A DNA stretch of 33,271 nucleotides from Burkholderiales bacterium (GCA_900290295.1 OMSW01000007.1:1-33271); one strand, 5' to 3'; counted from the first letter of the stretch, positions 1 through 14,083 are shown. Notes: a model not told the origin generated them from the letters alone. Made by a program: numbers and translations.

Positions 1-11
1 TCCGTCCTGCC

Positions 12-58
12 TGGGGGAGTTTGACTGGCCACAGGTGGGGGAATTTGAAGTGGCCATC
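12..58. mobile_element. IS21-type terminal repeat remnant
   Basis: Two near-identical units, at 12-32 and 36-58, share the pattern TGGGGGARTTTGA followed by TGGCCA. Tandem repeats of this kind (a G-run, then TTGA, then TGGCCA) are typical of the multiple terminal repeats of IS21-family elements. No transposase (istA/istB) lies inside the window, so this is either the end of an element that continues to the left or a relic. The family assignment comes from remembered sequence style, not a search. Confidence 0.45.
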
Positions 59-236
59 GGGGCCTGGTTGAAGTTACGGGTGGCGCAAGGCAAACCGGTT
101 CCGACCGGCGAGATGCCACGTACCGAACAGTTGATCGGCAGCGGCGCCGCGAAATTGAGCTTTCCGCGGGGTCCCATCACGCGCCGCAGGGCCTCTTTTC
201 GAGGGTATGCACCGCCTTTGGCGGCTCAAGTCGATG

Positions 237-270
237 TGCACTTGGCCGATACAAATGCACTGGGCCGATA
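237..270. repeat. Tandem 15-bp direct repeats
   Basis: TGCACTTGGCCGATA at 237-251 is repeated as TGCACTGGGCCGATA at 256-270, 14 of 15 bases identical, with a 19-bp period. They lie between the IS21-like repeats and the histidine kinase gene. They may be further transposon-end repeats or a regulator-binding array for the downstream gene; the sequence alone does not decide. Confidence 0.5.
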
Positions 271-337
271 GAAAAGATCGCCGGCACCGCTTGCCGGAAC
301 TATTCAACCTATTGCAAGCGCGCCCCCGCGGCAAGCC

Positions 338-5367
<5,030 letters not shown>

Positions 5368-5371
<4 letters not shown>

Positions 5372-6267
5372 AGATCCTGGTCGCGGAGGACGAGCCCATT
5401 TCGCGCATGCGGCTGGCGCGTGCCCTTCAGGCCTGGGGCTACGCAGTGGAGGTCGCCAAGGACGGCAATGAGGCATGGCGAATCCTGGGCGAAAGCACTG
5501 GCCCGATGCTCCTGATCTTCGATTGGATGATGCCAGGCATGGACGGCCTGGAGCTGTGCCGCAGGGTGAAAGGTGACACCGACAAGCGCTTTCATTACGT
5601 GATCGTCTTGACCGCGCGCACCGATATGCAGGACATCGTTTCGGCGATCGAGTCGGGCGCGGATGACTTCATGACCAAGCCCTATCACCCCGACGAGCTG
5701 AAGGTCCGAGTGCGCGCCGGCGTGCGAATTCTGCAGTTGCAGACCGAACTGCAGCTAAAGGCGAGTCACGACGAATTGACCTCCGTGCTGAGCCGGCGCA
5801 TGGTGCTGGAAATGCTCGACCGGGAAGTCGAGCGCGCCCGCCGGCACGCGCAGCCGTTGGCGGTCGCCATAGCGGACATCGACCACTTCAAGGTGGTCAA
5901 CGACACCTACGGTCATCCGATCGGGGACGAGGTGTTGCGCCAGACCGCCTCGCGCATCGGGGGCTCCTTGCGCAAGAACGATTCGCTGGGCCGTTACGGG
6001 GGAGAGGAGTTCCTGGTAGTGCTGCCGTCCTGTGAGGAACTGGCTGCGACTGAGGTGGCCGAGCGGATCCGGTCTGCCGTATCGGCGCAGCCGATCGTGA
6101 CGGCGAAGGCGTCGATCCACGTCACCGTCAGCGTCGGACTGGCGACAGCCCCGGGAGCCGGCGAACTGGGTCGCGATGCCCTGATCTTGGCAGCTGATCA
6201 CGCGCTGTACCGCGCCAAAACTGCCGGGCGCGATCGCGTCGGAGTTGGGACGAAGGACGATTCCTGA
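5368..6267 (+). CDS. Response regulator with GGDEF (diguanylate cyclase)
   Basis: A 299-aa REC-GGDEF protein of the PleD/WspR type, making c-di-GMP from two GTP when phosphorylated. I place the start at TTG 5368, inside the overlapping TTGA of the kinase stop. It directly precedes the first receiver strand (KILVAEDEP) and has GGGGAAG upstream. Longer in-frame starts would prefix a non-domain tail encoded inside the kinase gene. Asp52 in LIFDWMMPGMDG is the phospho-site. The active site is GGEEF at 211-215, catalytically acceptable, and RKND five residues before it is a complete inhibitory I-site (RxxD). Translational coupling to the kinase implies a cognate pair, with the HPt His1617 as likely donor. 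Confidence 0.93.
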
Positions 6268-6457
6268 CGCGGATTCGGCCCAGGCCGCCTAGTGCCAGCG
6301 CTTGCGGCACCGTAGGAGCCTGGCAAACGCCCTAGCGACGCACGATCCGGACCCGGGGATGCAAGCCTCTTGTGGGGCGACATTGCTGCGGTACAGCAGG
6401 GTACGAGCGGTGCATTGTCGCGAGCGGCGGAGGCGACGGGATTCGCCCGTGCTGGGG

Positions 6458-6477
6458 CCCCCTTGAGGGGGAGTTTT
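6458..6477 (+). terminator. Possible terminator after the REC-GGDEF gene
   Basis: CCCCC-TTGA-GGGGG (6458-6471) is followed by AG and four T. The stem is short and the T-run short, so this is a weak intrinsic terminator candidate. It would separate the kinase/regulator pair from the FIST gene. The rest of the 316-bp gap 6268-6583 contains another small hairpin (ACGGG/CCCGT near 6437-6451) and no convincing ORF. Confidence 0.35.
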
Positions 6478-6509
6478 CCTTGGTGGCAGGCGCGCTTTTA
6501 CCCTCAAAT

Positions 6510-6539
6510 TTGACCGAATAATCGTCTGGCCTCTATCGG
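6510..6539 (+). promoter_or_regulatory. Candidate promoter for the FIST gene
   Basis: TTGACC (6510-6515) and TATCGG (6534-6539) are separated by 18 bp, and the likely transcript start lies about 35-40 bp before the GTG start at 6584. The -35 match is good and the -10 match is moderate. It suggests the FIST and GGDEF-EAL genes can be transcribed separately from the kinase pair. Confidence 0.3.
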
Positions 6540-6583
6540 ATACTGGCAGAGATTCTTGCCGAACTCCGAGGCGTAGGCGCATC

Positions 6584-7723
6584 GTGAAAGTGCAACAAAT
6601 CCGATTGACGGCTTCCGTGCCGGAGCGCATGGACGGGTTTCTTTCGCGCATTGAGCCGCAGCTTGTGACGGTCTTTGGGGTGACCACCTTTTTTTCGGAT
6701 CGCCGGTTTGTGGATGCGCTGCGCGATAGGTTTCCAAATGCGCGCTTTTTGGGTTGCTCGACAGCCGGCGAAATCAGCAGCGTAGGCGTTACCGAGGAAA
6801 GCTGCATCGTTACCGGTGTGGAATTTGACACGACCCAAGTGACGGAGGCATCGACTCGGCTTGCATGCATGGAAGACTCGTTCGATGCCGGAGCGCGAAT
6901 CGGCTCGCAACTGGCGACGCCGGACGTCAAGGCCATCATGGTTTTCGCGCCGGGGATTTCGATCAACGGCAGCGCGCTCGTGGCGGGAATGGTCAGCCGT
7001 GTCGGGCCCAAGGTGCCCATCACCGGTGGCTTGGCAGGAGATTGCGGCGCTTTCGCCCGCACGTGGACGCTCAATTCACAAGGCGCAAGCACCGATGAAA
7101 TCGTGGCGATTGGCCTGCAGGGAGAGGCCATCGAGTTTGCGCACGGCTCCTTCGGGGGTTGGAAGCCGTTTGGCCCGGTGCGCAGGATCACGCGCTGCGA
7201 GGGCAACGTTTTGTACGAGATCAACGGCGAGCCCGCGCTCGAGGTCTACAAGCGCTATCTGGGTCACCAGGCAAGCGACCTGCCGGCGTCGGGACTGCTG
7301 TTCCCCTTTGCGATATTCGACCCCGAGGGCAAGGAGGCCGGGCCGATTCGCACCATACTTGGCGTCGACCGAAGTATGGGAAGTCTCACCTTGGCCGGCT
7401 CGGTTGAAACGGGCGGCTATCTCAAACTGATGCACGCCGACACAGATGGCCTGGTAAGTGGGGCCAAGGCGGCAGCGGACGCGGCGCGAAGGATGCATAC
7501 GACGTCGGGCAACAGCCTCGCGATCCTGGTGAGTTGCGTTGGCCGCAAGTTGGTCATGGGCAATAGGACGGACGAGGAAGTCGAGGCGGTCAGTCGCGTA
7601 TTTGGCAGCCGCGCGACGCTTACCGGCTTTTATTCGTACGGGGAAATCAGCCCGTTCACTTCAGGCGCCGCATGCCAATTGCACAACCAGACGATGACGA
7701 TAAGCTGGCTGGGCGAACATTGA
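6584..7723 (+). CDS. FIST-domain sensory protein, NosP candidate
   Basis: A 379-aa soluble protein with FIST_N followed by FIST_C. Family landmarks are GCSTAGEIS (near 57-65), ITGGLAGD (near 147-153), the HGSFGGWKPFGP segment with His187, and the C-terminal GFYSYGEISPF and HNQTMTIS motifs. FIST proteins are ligand-binding signalling modules. One branch, NosP, binds haem and senses nitric oxide and is encoded beside histidine kinases or GGDEF/EAL proteins. Here a hybrid kinase and two c-di-GMP enzymes flank it, and the next gene starts 21 bp downstream. The start is GTG 6584, preceded by a purine-poor region with GAGG around 6569. Haem binding is inferred from family and context; an amino-acid or other ligand is equally possible. 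Confidence 0.85.
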   Translation: MKVQQIRLTASVPERMDGFLSRIEPQLVTVFGVTTFFSDRRFVDALRDRFPNARFLGCSTAGEISSVGVTEESCIVTGVEFDTTQVTEASTRLACMEDSFDAGARIGSQLATPDVKAIMVFAPGISINGSALVAGMVSRVGPKVPITGGLAGDCGAFARTWTLNSQGASTDEIVAIGLQGEAIEFAHGSFGGWKPFGPVRRITRCEGNVLYEINGEPALEVYKRYLGHQASDLPASGLLFPFAIFDPEGKEAGPIRTILGVDRSMGSLTLAGSVETGGYLKLMHADTDGLVSGAKAAADAARRMHTTSGNSLAILVSCVGRKLVMGNRTDEEVEAVSRVFGSRATLTGFYSYGEISPFTSGAACQLHNQTMTISWLGEH

Positions 7724-7744
7724 TGCGCGCAGCCCGAGATTGAC

Positions 7745-10198
7745 TTGAAACGCGCGTTTTCCGAAGAACTCGAACCCGCAACTGGCATAAACCCATATTC
7801 GAGGGCGGTGGAAGTTACTGCGGACGAGGCAGGGTCAAGGGCATACGAGACCGAGACGGCCGAGTCCGCCGGCCAGAAAGCGCGGTCCCTGCCGTTCGAG
7901 CAGGTCCTTGGCCTAGTACCGGAATCATCAAGAATCACGTCCGAGATCGTGCGGCAGCTGTTTTCCGCCAGTCCGGTCGGGATCGGGGCGGCGGTCCTGT
8001 GCGCGCTGATCTGCACCTACGTCGAGCGCGCCGCAGTTCCGTTGGGAGACCTGCTGGCGTGGGTCATTCTCTTCCTGTCGGTCGCGCTTGCGCGGGTCGG
8101 CCTCGTGATCGCATACCAGCGTTCCTATTCTCGGGAATCGCCCTCATGCCACGACTGGCTGCGATGGCTGCGCATGACCGCGATGGGCACCGGGTTGACG
8201 TGGGGTCTGGCCGCAATTCTCCTGTTTCCGCCCGACGACTTGCCGCGTCAGATGATTCTGACGGCCTTTCTGGCGGGTGCGGCGGCGGCGGGGGCGCTCT
8301 CCAATTCGGCCGATGCGGTGGGCGCGAGCGGATTTGCCATTTGCGTCATCGCGCCGTTCGTCACGCACATGCTTGTGCGGGAGGGGGATTTTTACAAGGT
8401 ACAGGGAGTGTTCGGCCTTTTGTATCTGGGATACATCATCGCAATGATCCGCGAGGTCTCGCGGCGAACGCGTGAGAACCTCGTCTTGCGCTTCGAAGCC
8501 GCGCATCGCGAGGAAACGCTGCAACTGAGCACGGAACAGTACCGCCTCTTGCTCAATCACTTGGCGGTTGGCGTCCTGCATTACGGCACCGACTATCGCA
8601 TCTCGTATTGCAATGAGCGACTGCCGGGGATACTGCGAACCTCGATGGAAAGCCTGATCGGCAGGGATGTGCGGCGTCTGAGTGACCGTATGATTCTATC
8701 GACGCTGGAAAGGGCGATGAAGGAAGGCGTGAGCGTACGGTATGAGGGCTACCATCACGCCACCCTGGGCGAGTTCTGCGGTTGGATTTCCCTGGTGGCC
8801 ACGCCCTCGCGCGACGGCCGCGGCAACATCATTGGCGGCGTTGCCATCGTCGAGGACATCACCGAGCACCATACGAGCCAGGATGAGATTCGGCGCCTCG
8901 TGTTCTCCGACATGCTCACCGGACTGCCGAACCGGCGGATGTTGCTGGATCGGCTCAAGCAGGCACTGATCACCTGTGGCCGAACCGGGAATTACAGTGC
9001 GCTGCTGTTTGTCGACCTGGACAACTTCAAGACGCTCAACGATACACGTGGCCACGACGTCGGCGACCAATTGCTCAAGCAGGTCGCCGTTCGCCTGACC
9101 GATTGTGTCCGTCCATCCGATAGCGTTGCGCGCTTTGGCGGCGACGAGTTTCTCGTGCTGCTCGACGATCTGCGGGGAGACGCGGAACAGGCGGCCGCCC
9201 GGGCAAGGAAGGTCGGGGAGAAGATTCTCGCCGCCCTGAATCAAACCTATATGCTCAGCTTGTCCGAGCACTACTGCACGGCCTCCATTGGCGCGACGAT
9301 CTTCGGCGACCGGCCCGTGAACGAGGAAGAACTTCTCAAGCAGGCCGACCTGGCCATGTACCAGGCCAAGGCGGGCGGGCGCAACACCCTGCGCTTTTTC
9401 GACCCGATGACGCAATCCGCGATCGCTGCGCAATCGGCGCTGGAGGCCGATCTGCGCGTGGCAATTCGGGACCGGCAGCTCGTCCTTCACTACCAGCCGG
9501 TGGTGGACAGCTCGCGCCAGGTGATCGGGGCCGAGGCCCTGGTGCGCTGGAACCACCCGGCGCGTGGCCTGATCACGCCCAACGATTTCATCGGAGTGGC
9601 GGAGCTCAGCGGCCTGATCATTCCCCTGGGGCGTTGGGTGCTGCAAACCGCGTGTGCCCAGCTTGCAAGTTGGGCATGCCGGCCGGAACGGGCCGACCTC
9701 ACTCTGGCGGTCAATATCAGCGCCCTACAAATCCGTCAGGCGGATTTCGTGCCGGAAGTGCTCGCGATCGTGCAGCAATGTGGCGCCGACCCGAAACGGC
9801 TCAAGCTCGAACTGACAGAGAGCCTGTTTGTAGACGACGTGGAAGACACCATCGCCAAGATGACGGCGCTTGCCGCCAAGGGCATCGGATTTTCGCTCGA
9901 TGACTTCGGCACCGGTTACTCCTCGCTGTCCTACCTCAAGCGGCTTCCCCTGGACCAATTAAAGATCGACAGATCCTTTGTCAGCGGCCTGGAATCGGAC
10001 GATAGCGACGCATCCATCTGCGCCGCGACGATAGGTCTAGCGCATAACCTCGGACTCAAGGTCGTTGCCGAGGGCGTGGAGACCGATGTGCAGTGCTACT
10101 TCCTGAACACGGTGCACCGCTGCGATTTCCTGCAAGGCTATTTCTTTGGCAAACCACTGCCCTTGGACGAATTCGAACAGCACTTGAACCAGGTGTGA
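7745..10198 (+). CDS. Membrane PAS-GGDEF-EAL c-di-GMP turnover protein
   Basis: An 817-aa protein. About 70 cytoplasmic residues precede roughly six membrane helices (about 75-240), a sensor region I cannot assign to a named MASE class. A PAS domain follows (about 265-380), then GGDEF and EAL. The cyclase motif GGDEF is intact at 465-469, with an I-site RPSD exactly five residues upstream. The phosphodiesterase motif EAL is at 597-599, followed by the ELTES, DDFGTGYSS, KIDRSFV and EGVET motifs, so both activities look catalytically possible. The start is TTG 7745; GTG 7808 is an in-frame alternative. It is almost certainly co-transcribed with the FIST gene 21 bp upstream, making the FIST protein its likely regulatory partner. 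Confidence 0.93.
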   Translation: MKRAFSEELEPATGINPYSRAVEVTADEAGSRAYETETAESAGQKARSLPFEQVLGLVPESSRITSEIVRQLFSASPVGIGAAVLCALICTYVERAAVPLGDLLAWVILFLSVALARVGLVIAYQRSYSRESPSCHDWLRWLRMTAMGTGLTWGLAAILLFPPDDLPRQMILTAFLAGAAAAGALSNSADAVGASGFAICVIAPFVTHMLVREGDFYKVQGVFGLLYLGYIIAMIREVSRRTRENLVLRFEAAHREETLQLSTEQYRLLLNHLAVGVLHYGTDYRISYCNERLPGILRTSMESLIGRDVRRLSDRMILSTLERAMKEGVSVRYEGYHHATLGEFCGWISLVATPSRDGRGNIIGGVAIVEDITEHHTSQDEIRRLVFSDMLTGLPNRRMLLDRLKQALITCGRTGNYSALLFVDLDNFKTLNDTRGHDVGDQLLKQVAVRLTDCVRPSDSVARFGGDEFLVLLDDLRGDAEQAAARARKVGEKILAALNQTYMLSLSEHYCTASIGATIFGDRPVNEEELLKQADLAMYQAKAGGRNTLRFFDPMTQSAIAAQSALEADLRVAIRDRQLVLHYQPVVDSSRQVIGAEALVRWNHPARGLITPNDFIGVAELSGLIIPLGRWVLQTACAQLASWACRPERADLTLAVNISALQIRQADFVPEVLAIVQQCGADPKRLKLELTESLFVDDVEDTIAKMTALAAKGIGFSLDDFGTGYSSLSYLKRLPLDQLKIDRSFVSGLESDDSDASICAATIGLAHNLGLKVVAEGVETDVQCYFLNTVHRCDFLQGYFFGKPLPLDEFEQHLNQV

Positions 10199-10354
10199 CG
10201 GCGCGTTTCCCCGCTCGACGCCCAACCCGAGCGCGTCGCCCAATAACCGGGAGAGGTCGTTCCATCGGATCGTCCAAGTTGCCGCTCATTGCGTTTATGC
10301 AGGCGTGCTCCTAGAGGCTTGCACCGCGAGCGGCAAGGTCCCGAACATTTTCTC

Positions 10355-10545
10355 GGGCCGCATTCGAAATTCCAGCACGACGCCCAAGCCCACAGGATCA
10401 TGCTGCCGACGAATGGCATTTCCCCGTTGCCAAACCTCTCAATAATCACGCAGGACAGCACCGGCCTTATGTTGGCCGCCAGGGCCGAGCCGGTGTTCAT
10501 CATGCCGCTGGCCAGGCCGGCATTTGAAGCACTGCCACCGGTCTC
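10355..10545 (-). pseudogene. Decayed C-terminal fragment of an MFS transporter
   Basis: The minus-strand frame reads ASGMMNTGSALAANIRPVLS, then ERFGNGEMPFVGS, then a hydrophobic stretch and a GPRK-like end. This resembles the last two helices of major facilitator transporters (an SGxMNTxGxLGGxxxPV segment, then ERFGW..PF, helix, PRR/PRK end). A TAA lies immediately before it (10546-10548) and no start or upstream transporter helices are present. It is therefore a relic rather than a gene. It lies downstream of gabD and may be what remains of a transporter once linked to it. The remainder of the 441-bp gap 10199-10639 shows no supported gene. Confidence 0.45.
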
Positions 10546-10639
10546 TTATCCGCGTGCGGGCGATTCCGCCACCGGTTCAAGACGCCGCCCGTGACGACGT
10601 CTGCCCCCAAGTGCCAGGTGCTTTTGGTGGATGCGGACC

Positions 10640-12118
10640 TTACATGCCGATGCAGACGTACTTGACCGTCAGGTACTCGTCGATGCCGAGGTGCGAGCCT
10701 TCGCGGCCATAGCCCGATTGCTTGACCCCGCCAAAGGGTGCAACCTCGGTTGTCATGAGCCCGACATTGACGCCCACCATGCCGTACTCGAGCCGCTCGG
10801 CGTAACGCAAAACGCGGCCTACGTCGCGCGCATAGAAGTACGCTGCCAGCCCGGATTCGACGGAATTGGCGGCGGCTATCGCCTCGTCGTCGCTGCGAAA
10901 GGAAAATACCGGTGCGACCGGGCCGAAGGTTTCTTCCTGCGCCACCCGCATGGTATCGCGCACGCCGGAGAGCACCGTGGGCTCGAAAAACGTTCCGCCC
11001 AGGCGATGCCGGCGGCCACCGGTTTCGATCTTGGCGCCCTTGGCGAGTGCGTCGGCTACGTGCGCTTCGACTTTTTCGAGGGCGGCCGCATCGATGAGCG
11101 GGCCTTGCTGCACGCCGGCCTCCAGTCCTGGACCCACCTTGAGTTCGGACGCGCGGGCCGCGAGCTTGGCGACAAACGGTTCATAGATTTTTTCATGCGC
11201 GAAGAAGCGGTTCGTGCAAACGCAGGTCTGGCCGGTATTGCGGTACTTGGAAGCCAGCGCACCTTCGACCGCGGCATCGATATCCGCATCCTCAAAGACA
11301 ATGAACGGGGCGTTGCCGCCAAGCTCCAGGGAGAGCTTCTTTAGCGTCGGCGAGCACTGCTGCATCAGGATGCGCCCGACCGCGGTAGAACCGGTGAACG
11401 AGAGCTTGCGCACGACGGGCGAGTCGCACAGGGCCTTGCCGACCACGATGCTTTGGTCCGCATCGGCCGTCACTACGTTGATGACGCCGGGCGGAAAGCC
11501 TGCGCGCAGCGCCAACTCGGCCAGGGCGAGCGCCGAGAGCGGCGTTTGCTCGGCCGGCTTGACCACTACGGTGCAACCGGCCGCCAGCGCCGGGGCGATC
11601 TTGCGCGTGATCATCCCGCTGGGAAAGTTCCATGGCGTGATCGCGGCACAGACGCCGATCGGCTCGCGCAATGCCAGCAGCCGCCGGTCGGGCCATGGCG
11701 AGGGGATCGTCTCGCCGTACACGCGCCGGGCCTCCTCGGCAAACCACTCCACAAAGCTCATGCCGTAGGCGATCTCGCCGCGCGCCTCGACCAGGGGCTT
11801 GCCCTGCTCCACGGTGAGGATCTTTGCCAGGTCCTCCGCGGCCGCCAGTGCAAGATCGTTCCACCGGCGTAGCAGAACCGAACGCTCCTTTGCGGTCTTG
11901 GCGCGCCACGCCGGGTAGGCGCGCTCGGCCGCGGCAATGGCTTGCTGCGTTTGCGCTGCATCGCAGTTGGCAACCTGGGCGATCGGCTTGCCGTCCGCCG
12001 GGTTTACCACGGCAAAGTGCCCATTCGATCCGTCCACCCAGGCACCGTCAATAAACGCCTGGCTCTTGAGCAGGCCACCATCATCGAGCGGCGGCATCGG
12101 GCTTATGCGTTGCAACAT
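10640..12118 (-). CDS. gabD: Succinate-semialdehyde dehydrogenase
   Basis: A 492-aa aldehyde dehydrogenase oxidising succinate semialdehyde to succinate with NAD(P)+, the second step of GABA degradation. The start is ATG 12118, with CGGAG nine bases upstream on the minus strand. The longer frame to 12265 adds a tail unlike the family, while this start gives the normal family length. Family signatures are ITPWNFP, the FTGSTAVG nucleotide-binding segment, LELGGNAP with general base Glu265, and NTGQTCVCTNR with nucleophile Cys299. The second Cys two residues later (CVC) is typical of GabD, where it forms a redox switch in some members. Its partner gabT lies about 6.7 kb away on the other strand. 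Related semialdehyde dehydrogenases (glutarate semialdehyde) cannot be excluded. Confidence 0.88.
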   Translation of the reverse strand: MLQRISPMPPLDDGGLLKSQAFIDGAWVDGSNGHFAVVNPADGKPIAQVANCDAAQTQQAIAAAERAYPAWRAKTAKERSVLLRRWNDLALAAAEDLAKILTVEQGKPLVEARGEIAYGMSFVEWFAEEARRVYGETIPSPWPDRRLLALREPIGVCAAITPWNFPSGMITRKIAPALAAGCTVVVKPAEQTPLSALALAELALRAGFPPGVINVVTADADQSIVVGKALCDSPVVRKLSFTGSTAVGRILMQQCSPTLKKLSLELGGNAPFIVFEDADIDAAVEGALASKYRNTGQTCVCTNRFFAHEKIYEPFVAKLAARASELKVGPGLEAGVQQGPLIDAAALEKVEAHVADALAKGAKIETGGRRHRLGGTFFEPTVLSGVRDTMRVAQEETFGPVAPVFSFRSDDEAIAAANSVESGLAAYFYARDVGRVLRYAERLEYGMVGVNVGLMTTEVAPFGGVKQSGYGREGSHLGIDEYLTVKYVCIGM

Positions 12119-12381
12119 GTTCGGCTCCGATTTCCAAACTGCCGGTACCGGCAGCGTATAGAGCGGGAAGCAGAAGAATAGCGCAGCTCGCGAAGTGGTT
12201 TGCCCGTCTCGCTGCAAGAGCGCTTGTCTATGGAAACCGTCGAGGCCAAGCACCAGGGCCTGCAAACGACTGCGTGGGTCGCGCGCAACCCTGTGCGCGA
12301 GCCTCTGGGTGGCCCTATGCCGATCGCCTTACGAAACCAACTGCGGCAGCAGATTCCGGCAAAAACCCCTGTTCGCGTCAT

Positions 12382-12407
12382 TGCAATAGCAATCGTTTGC
12401 AATTGCA
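12382..12407. promoter_or_regulatory. Fur-box-like dyad upstream of tonB
   Basis: TGCAATAGCAAT - CG - TTTGCAATTGCA is an interrupted palindrome with 10 of 12 positions pairing. The NAT-rich half-sites with TGCAAT/ATTGCA ends resemble beta- and gammaproteobacterial Fur boxes. It overlaps the proposed -35 of the tonB promoter, the right place for iron-dependent repression of an energy-transduction operon. The binding protein is inferred. Confidence 0.6.
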
Positions 12408-12431
12408 TCTGTGCGCCCGGGTGGATATTCG
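12403..12431 (+). promoter_or_regulatory. Candidate promoter of the tonB-exbBDD operon
   Basis: TTGCAT (12403-12408) and TATTCG (12426-12431) are separated by exactly 17 bp. The -35 box lies inside the Fur-like dyad. The leader to the tonB ATG would be about 105 nt, and the 12432-12541 leader holds no obvious further structure. The 12119-12381 stretch between the divergent gabD and this site shows no supported gene. Confidence 0.45.
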
Positions 12432-12541
12432 GCTAATGTTCGCGGTTTGCGACCGTCGACGAGCCCGGAGTCAGGCAAAGAAGCGCGCGCGACGGTGCAG
12501 AAGATGCGGTTACGGGACCTAGCGTTCGGGAGGCATGTGGG

Positions 12542-13195
12542 ATGGACTATGCGCAGCAGCAGCGCGACCCGGCACGGCACGTGATTGGTTTTTTGCTGGT
12601 GGTCCTATTGCACGTGATTGTCATTTACGCCTTGGTCAATGGACTGGCGCGCAAGGTCATCGATGTGATTAAGAAGCCGATCGAGACCAAGATCGTGGAG
12701 GAGCGCAAGGCCCCGCCGCCGCCGGAGGCCCCGCCGCCGCCCCCTCCTAAGATCACGGTGCCGCCGCCGCCGTTCATTCCGCCGCCGGAGATCCAGATTG
12801 CGGTTCCCCCGCCGGTGCAAAACACGATCACGGCCGTCACGACCAAAACGCCGCCGCCGATGTCGGCGCCGATGACGCCGATCAGCAAGCCGGGGCCGTC
12901 GACGCGGCCGTCCACGCCGGCCTCGCTCGATCGCGGTAAATGCCCAACGCCCGAGCCGCAATACCCGATGGCCTCGCGGCGCAATCAGGAATCGGGAACC
13001 CTGGTATTGCACGTTCAGGTCGATGCCAACGGGACGGCCAGCAAGGTGGAGGTTTCGCGTTCGAGCGGATATGCGAGGCTGGACGAATCGGCCAAGAGCT
13101 GGATTTTGACTTGCCCATTCAAGCCCTCGATTGTTGACGGGCACCCGCAGGCCAGCTGGACTAGCCAGGCGTACACATTTACTTTGCGGGACTAG
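12542..13195 (+). CDS. tonB: Energy transducer TonB
   Basis: A 217-aa TonB. A single N-terminal membrane anchor (about 13-36) contains a His in LLHVIVIYAL, matching the conserved signal-anchor His of the family. A long Pro-rich periplasmic spacer with XPP/PPPP runs follows (about 55-110). The C-terminal TonB domain (about 135-217) has PQYPMASRR at its start, then GTLVLHVQVDANG and the closing aromatic strand. It transmits proton-motive force from ExbBD to TonB-dependent outer-membrane receptors. It is first in an operon with exbB, two exbD genes and a TPR gene. No TonB-dependent receptor is present in the window. Confidence 0.93.
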   Translation: MDYAQQQRDPARHVIGFLLVVLLHVIVIYALVNGLARKVIDVIKKPIETKIVEERKAPPPPEAPPPPPPKITVPPPPFIPPPEIQIAVPPPVQNTITAVTTKTPPPMSAPMTPISKPGPSTRPSTPASLDRGKCPTPEPQYPMASRRNQESGTLVLHVQVDANGTASKVEVSRSSGYARLDESAKSWILTCPFKPSIVDGHPQASWTSQAYTFTLRD

Positions 13196-13237
13196 GTTTT
13201 CTTGGGAACGGGACCGTACATGTTCGAAGGAGGGGGT

Positions 13238-14083
13238 ATGTTGTTTGGCAAACGTTGGATCGCCGTACTGGCGACGGTGATGATTGGCGCCGGCACCGCG
13301 GCGGGCCTTGGCGCATTGGCGCAAACGGCGTTGGCGCAGTCGACCGAGCCGGCCAAGGACGCGGCCGCGGTCCCGGTGGCCCCGCCCCCGGTTGCCGAAA
13401 CTAGCAAGGAAGTGGTCGAGAACCCGTACGGCCTGGATGCGCTGTGGAAGGGTGGCGACTTTGTATCCAAGGGCACCTTGATCATCCTGGTGCTGATGTC
13501 GCTGGGGAGCTGGTACATCATGTTTACCAAGTTCTTCGAGCAGTTCAAGCTCATGGGGCAGGCCGGCAAGGCGCGCAAGAGCTTCTGGTCGGCGGGCACA
13601 GTGTCGGACGGCATCGCTACGCTGGCCGAGGGCAGTCCGTTTCGCTACATCGCCGAGACGGGCCTGGGCTCCACCGGCAAGCATGTGGGGGCGCTGCCCG
13701 AGCGCATCGACCTCAATACCTGGATCTTGATGTCGATTCAGCGTGCGATGGACAACATCCAGAGCCGGCTGCAGGACGGGCTGGCGTTTTTGGCCACGGT
13801 CGGCTCGACGGCGCCCTTTGTTGGCCTGTTTGGAACGGTGTGGGGCATCTACCACGCGTTGACGGCCATCGGCATTGCCGGGCAGGCCTCCATTGACAAG
13901 GTTGCGGGCCCGGTCGGCGAGGCGCTGATCATGACCGCATTCGGTCTGGCGGTGGCGGTGCCGGCGGTGCTGGGTTACAACTTCCTAGTACGGCGCAACA
14001 AGGTGGCGATGGAGAACGTGCGCTCCTTTGGCGCGGACCTGCACCTAGTGTTGCTGGGCCAGCCCGGCAAGGCCGGTGGCTAA
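13238..14083 (+). CDS. exbB: Biopolymer transport protein ExbB (MotA/TolQ/ExbB family)
   Basis: A 281-aa proton-channel subunit. The chosen start, ATG 13238, follows AAGGAGGGGG closely and begins a signal-like N-terminus ending near ALAQ. ATG 13220 and TTG 13202 are in-frame alternatives. The three expected membrane helices are visible: the IILVLMSLGSWYIMF region, LAFLATVGSTAPFVGLFGTV (the most conserved family motif) and ALIMTAFGLAVAVPAVLGYN. The Pro-rich N-terminal extension before helix 1 is common in the longer ExbB type. It forms a pentameric channel with ExbD dimers and energises TonB. Confidence 0.92.
   Translation: MLFGKRWIAVLATVMIGAGTAAGLGALAQTALAQSTEPAKDAAAVPVAPPPVAETSKEVVENPYGLDALWKGGDFVSKGTLIILVLMSLGSWYIMFTKFFEQFKLMGQAGKARKSFWSAGTVSDGIATLAEGSPFRYIAETGLGSTGKHVGALPERIDLNTWILMSIQRAMDNIQSRLQDGLAFLATVGSTAPFVGLFGTVWGIYHALTAIGIAGQASIDKVAGPVGEALIMTAFGLAVAVPAVLGYNFLVRRNKVAMENVRSFGADLHLVLLGQPGKAGG

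Noticed and set aside
12605-13855. A 416-codon minus-strand open frame over tonB and exbB
   Set aside because: The Arg-rich part is the complement of the TonB proline codons; no independent gene signals.
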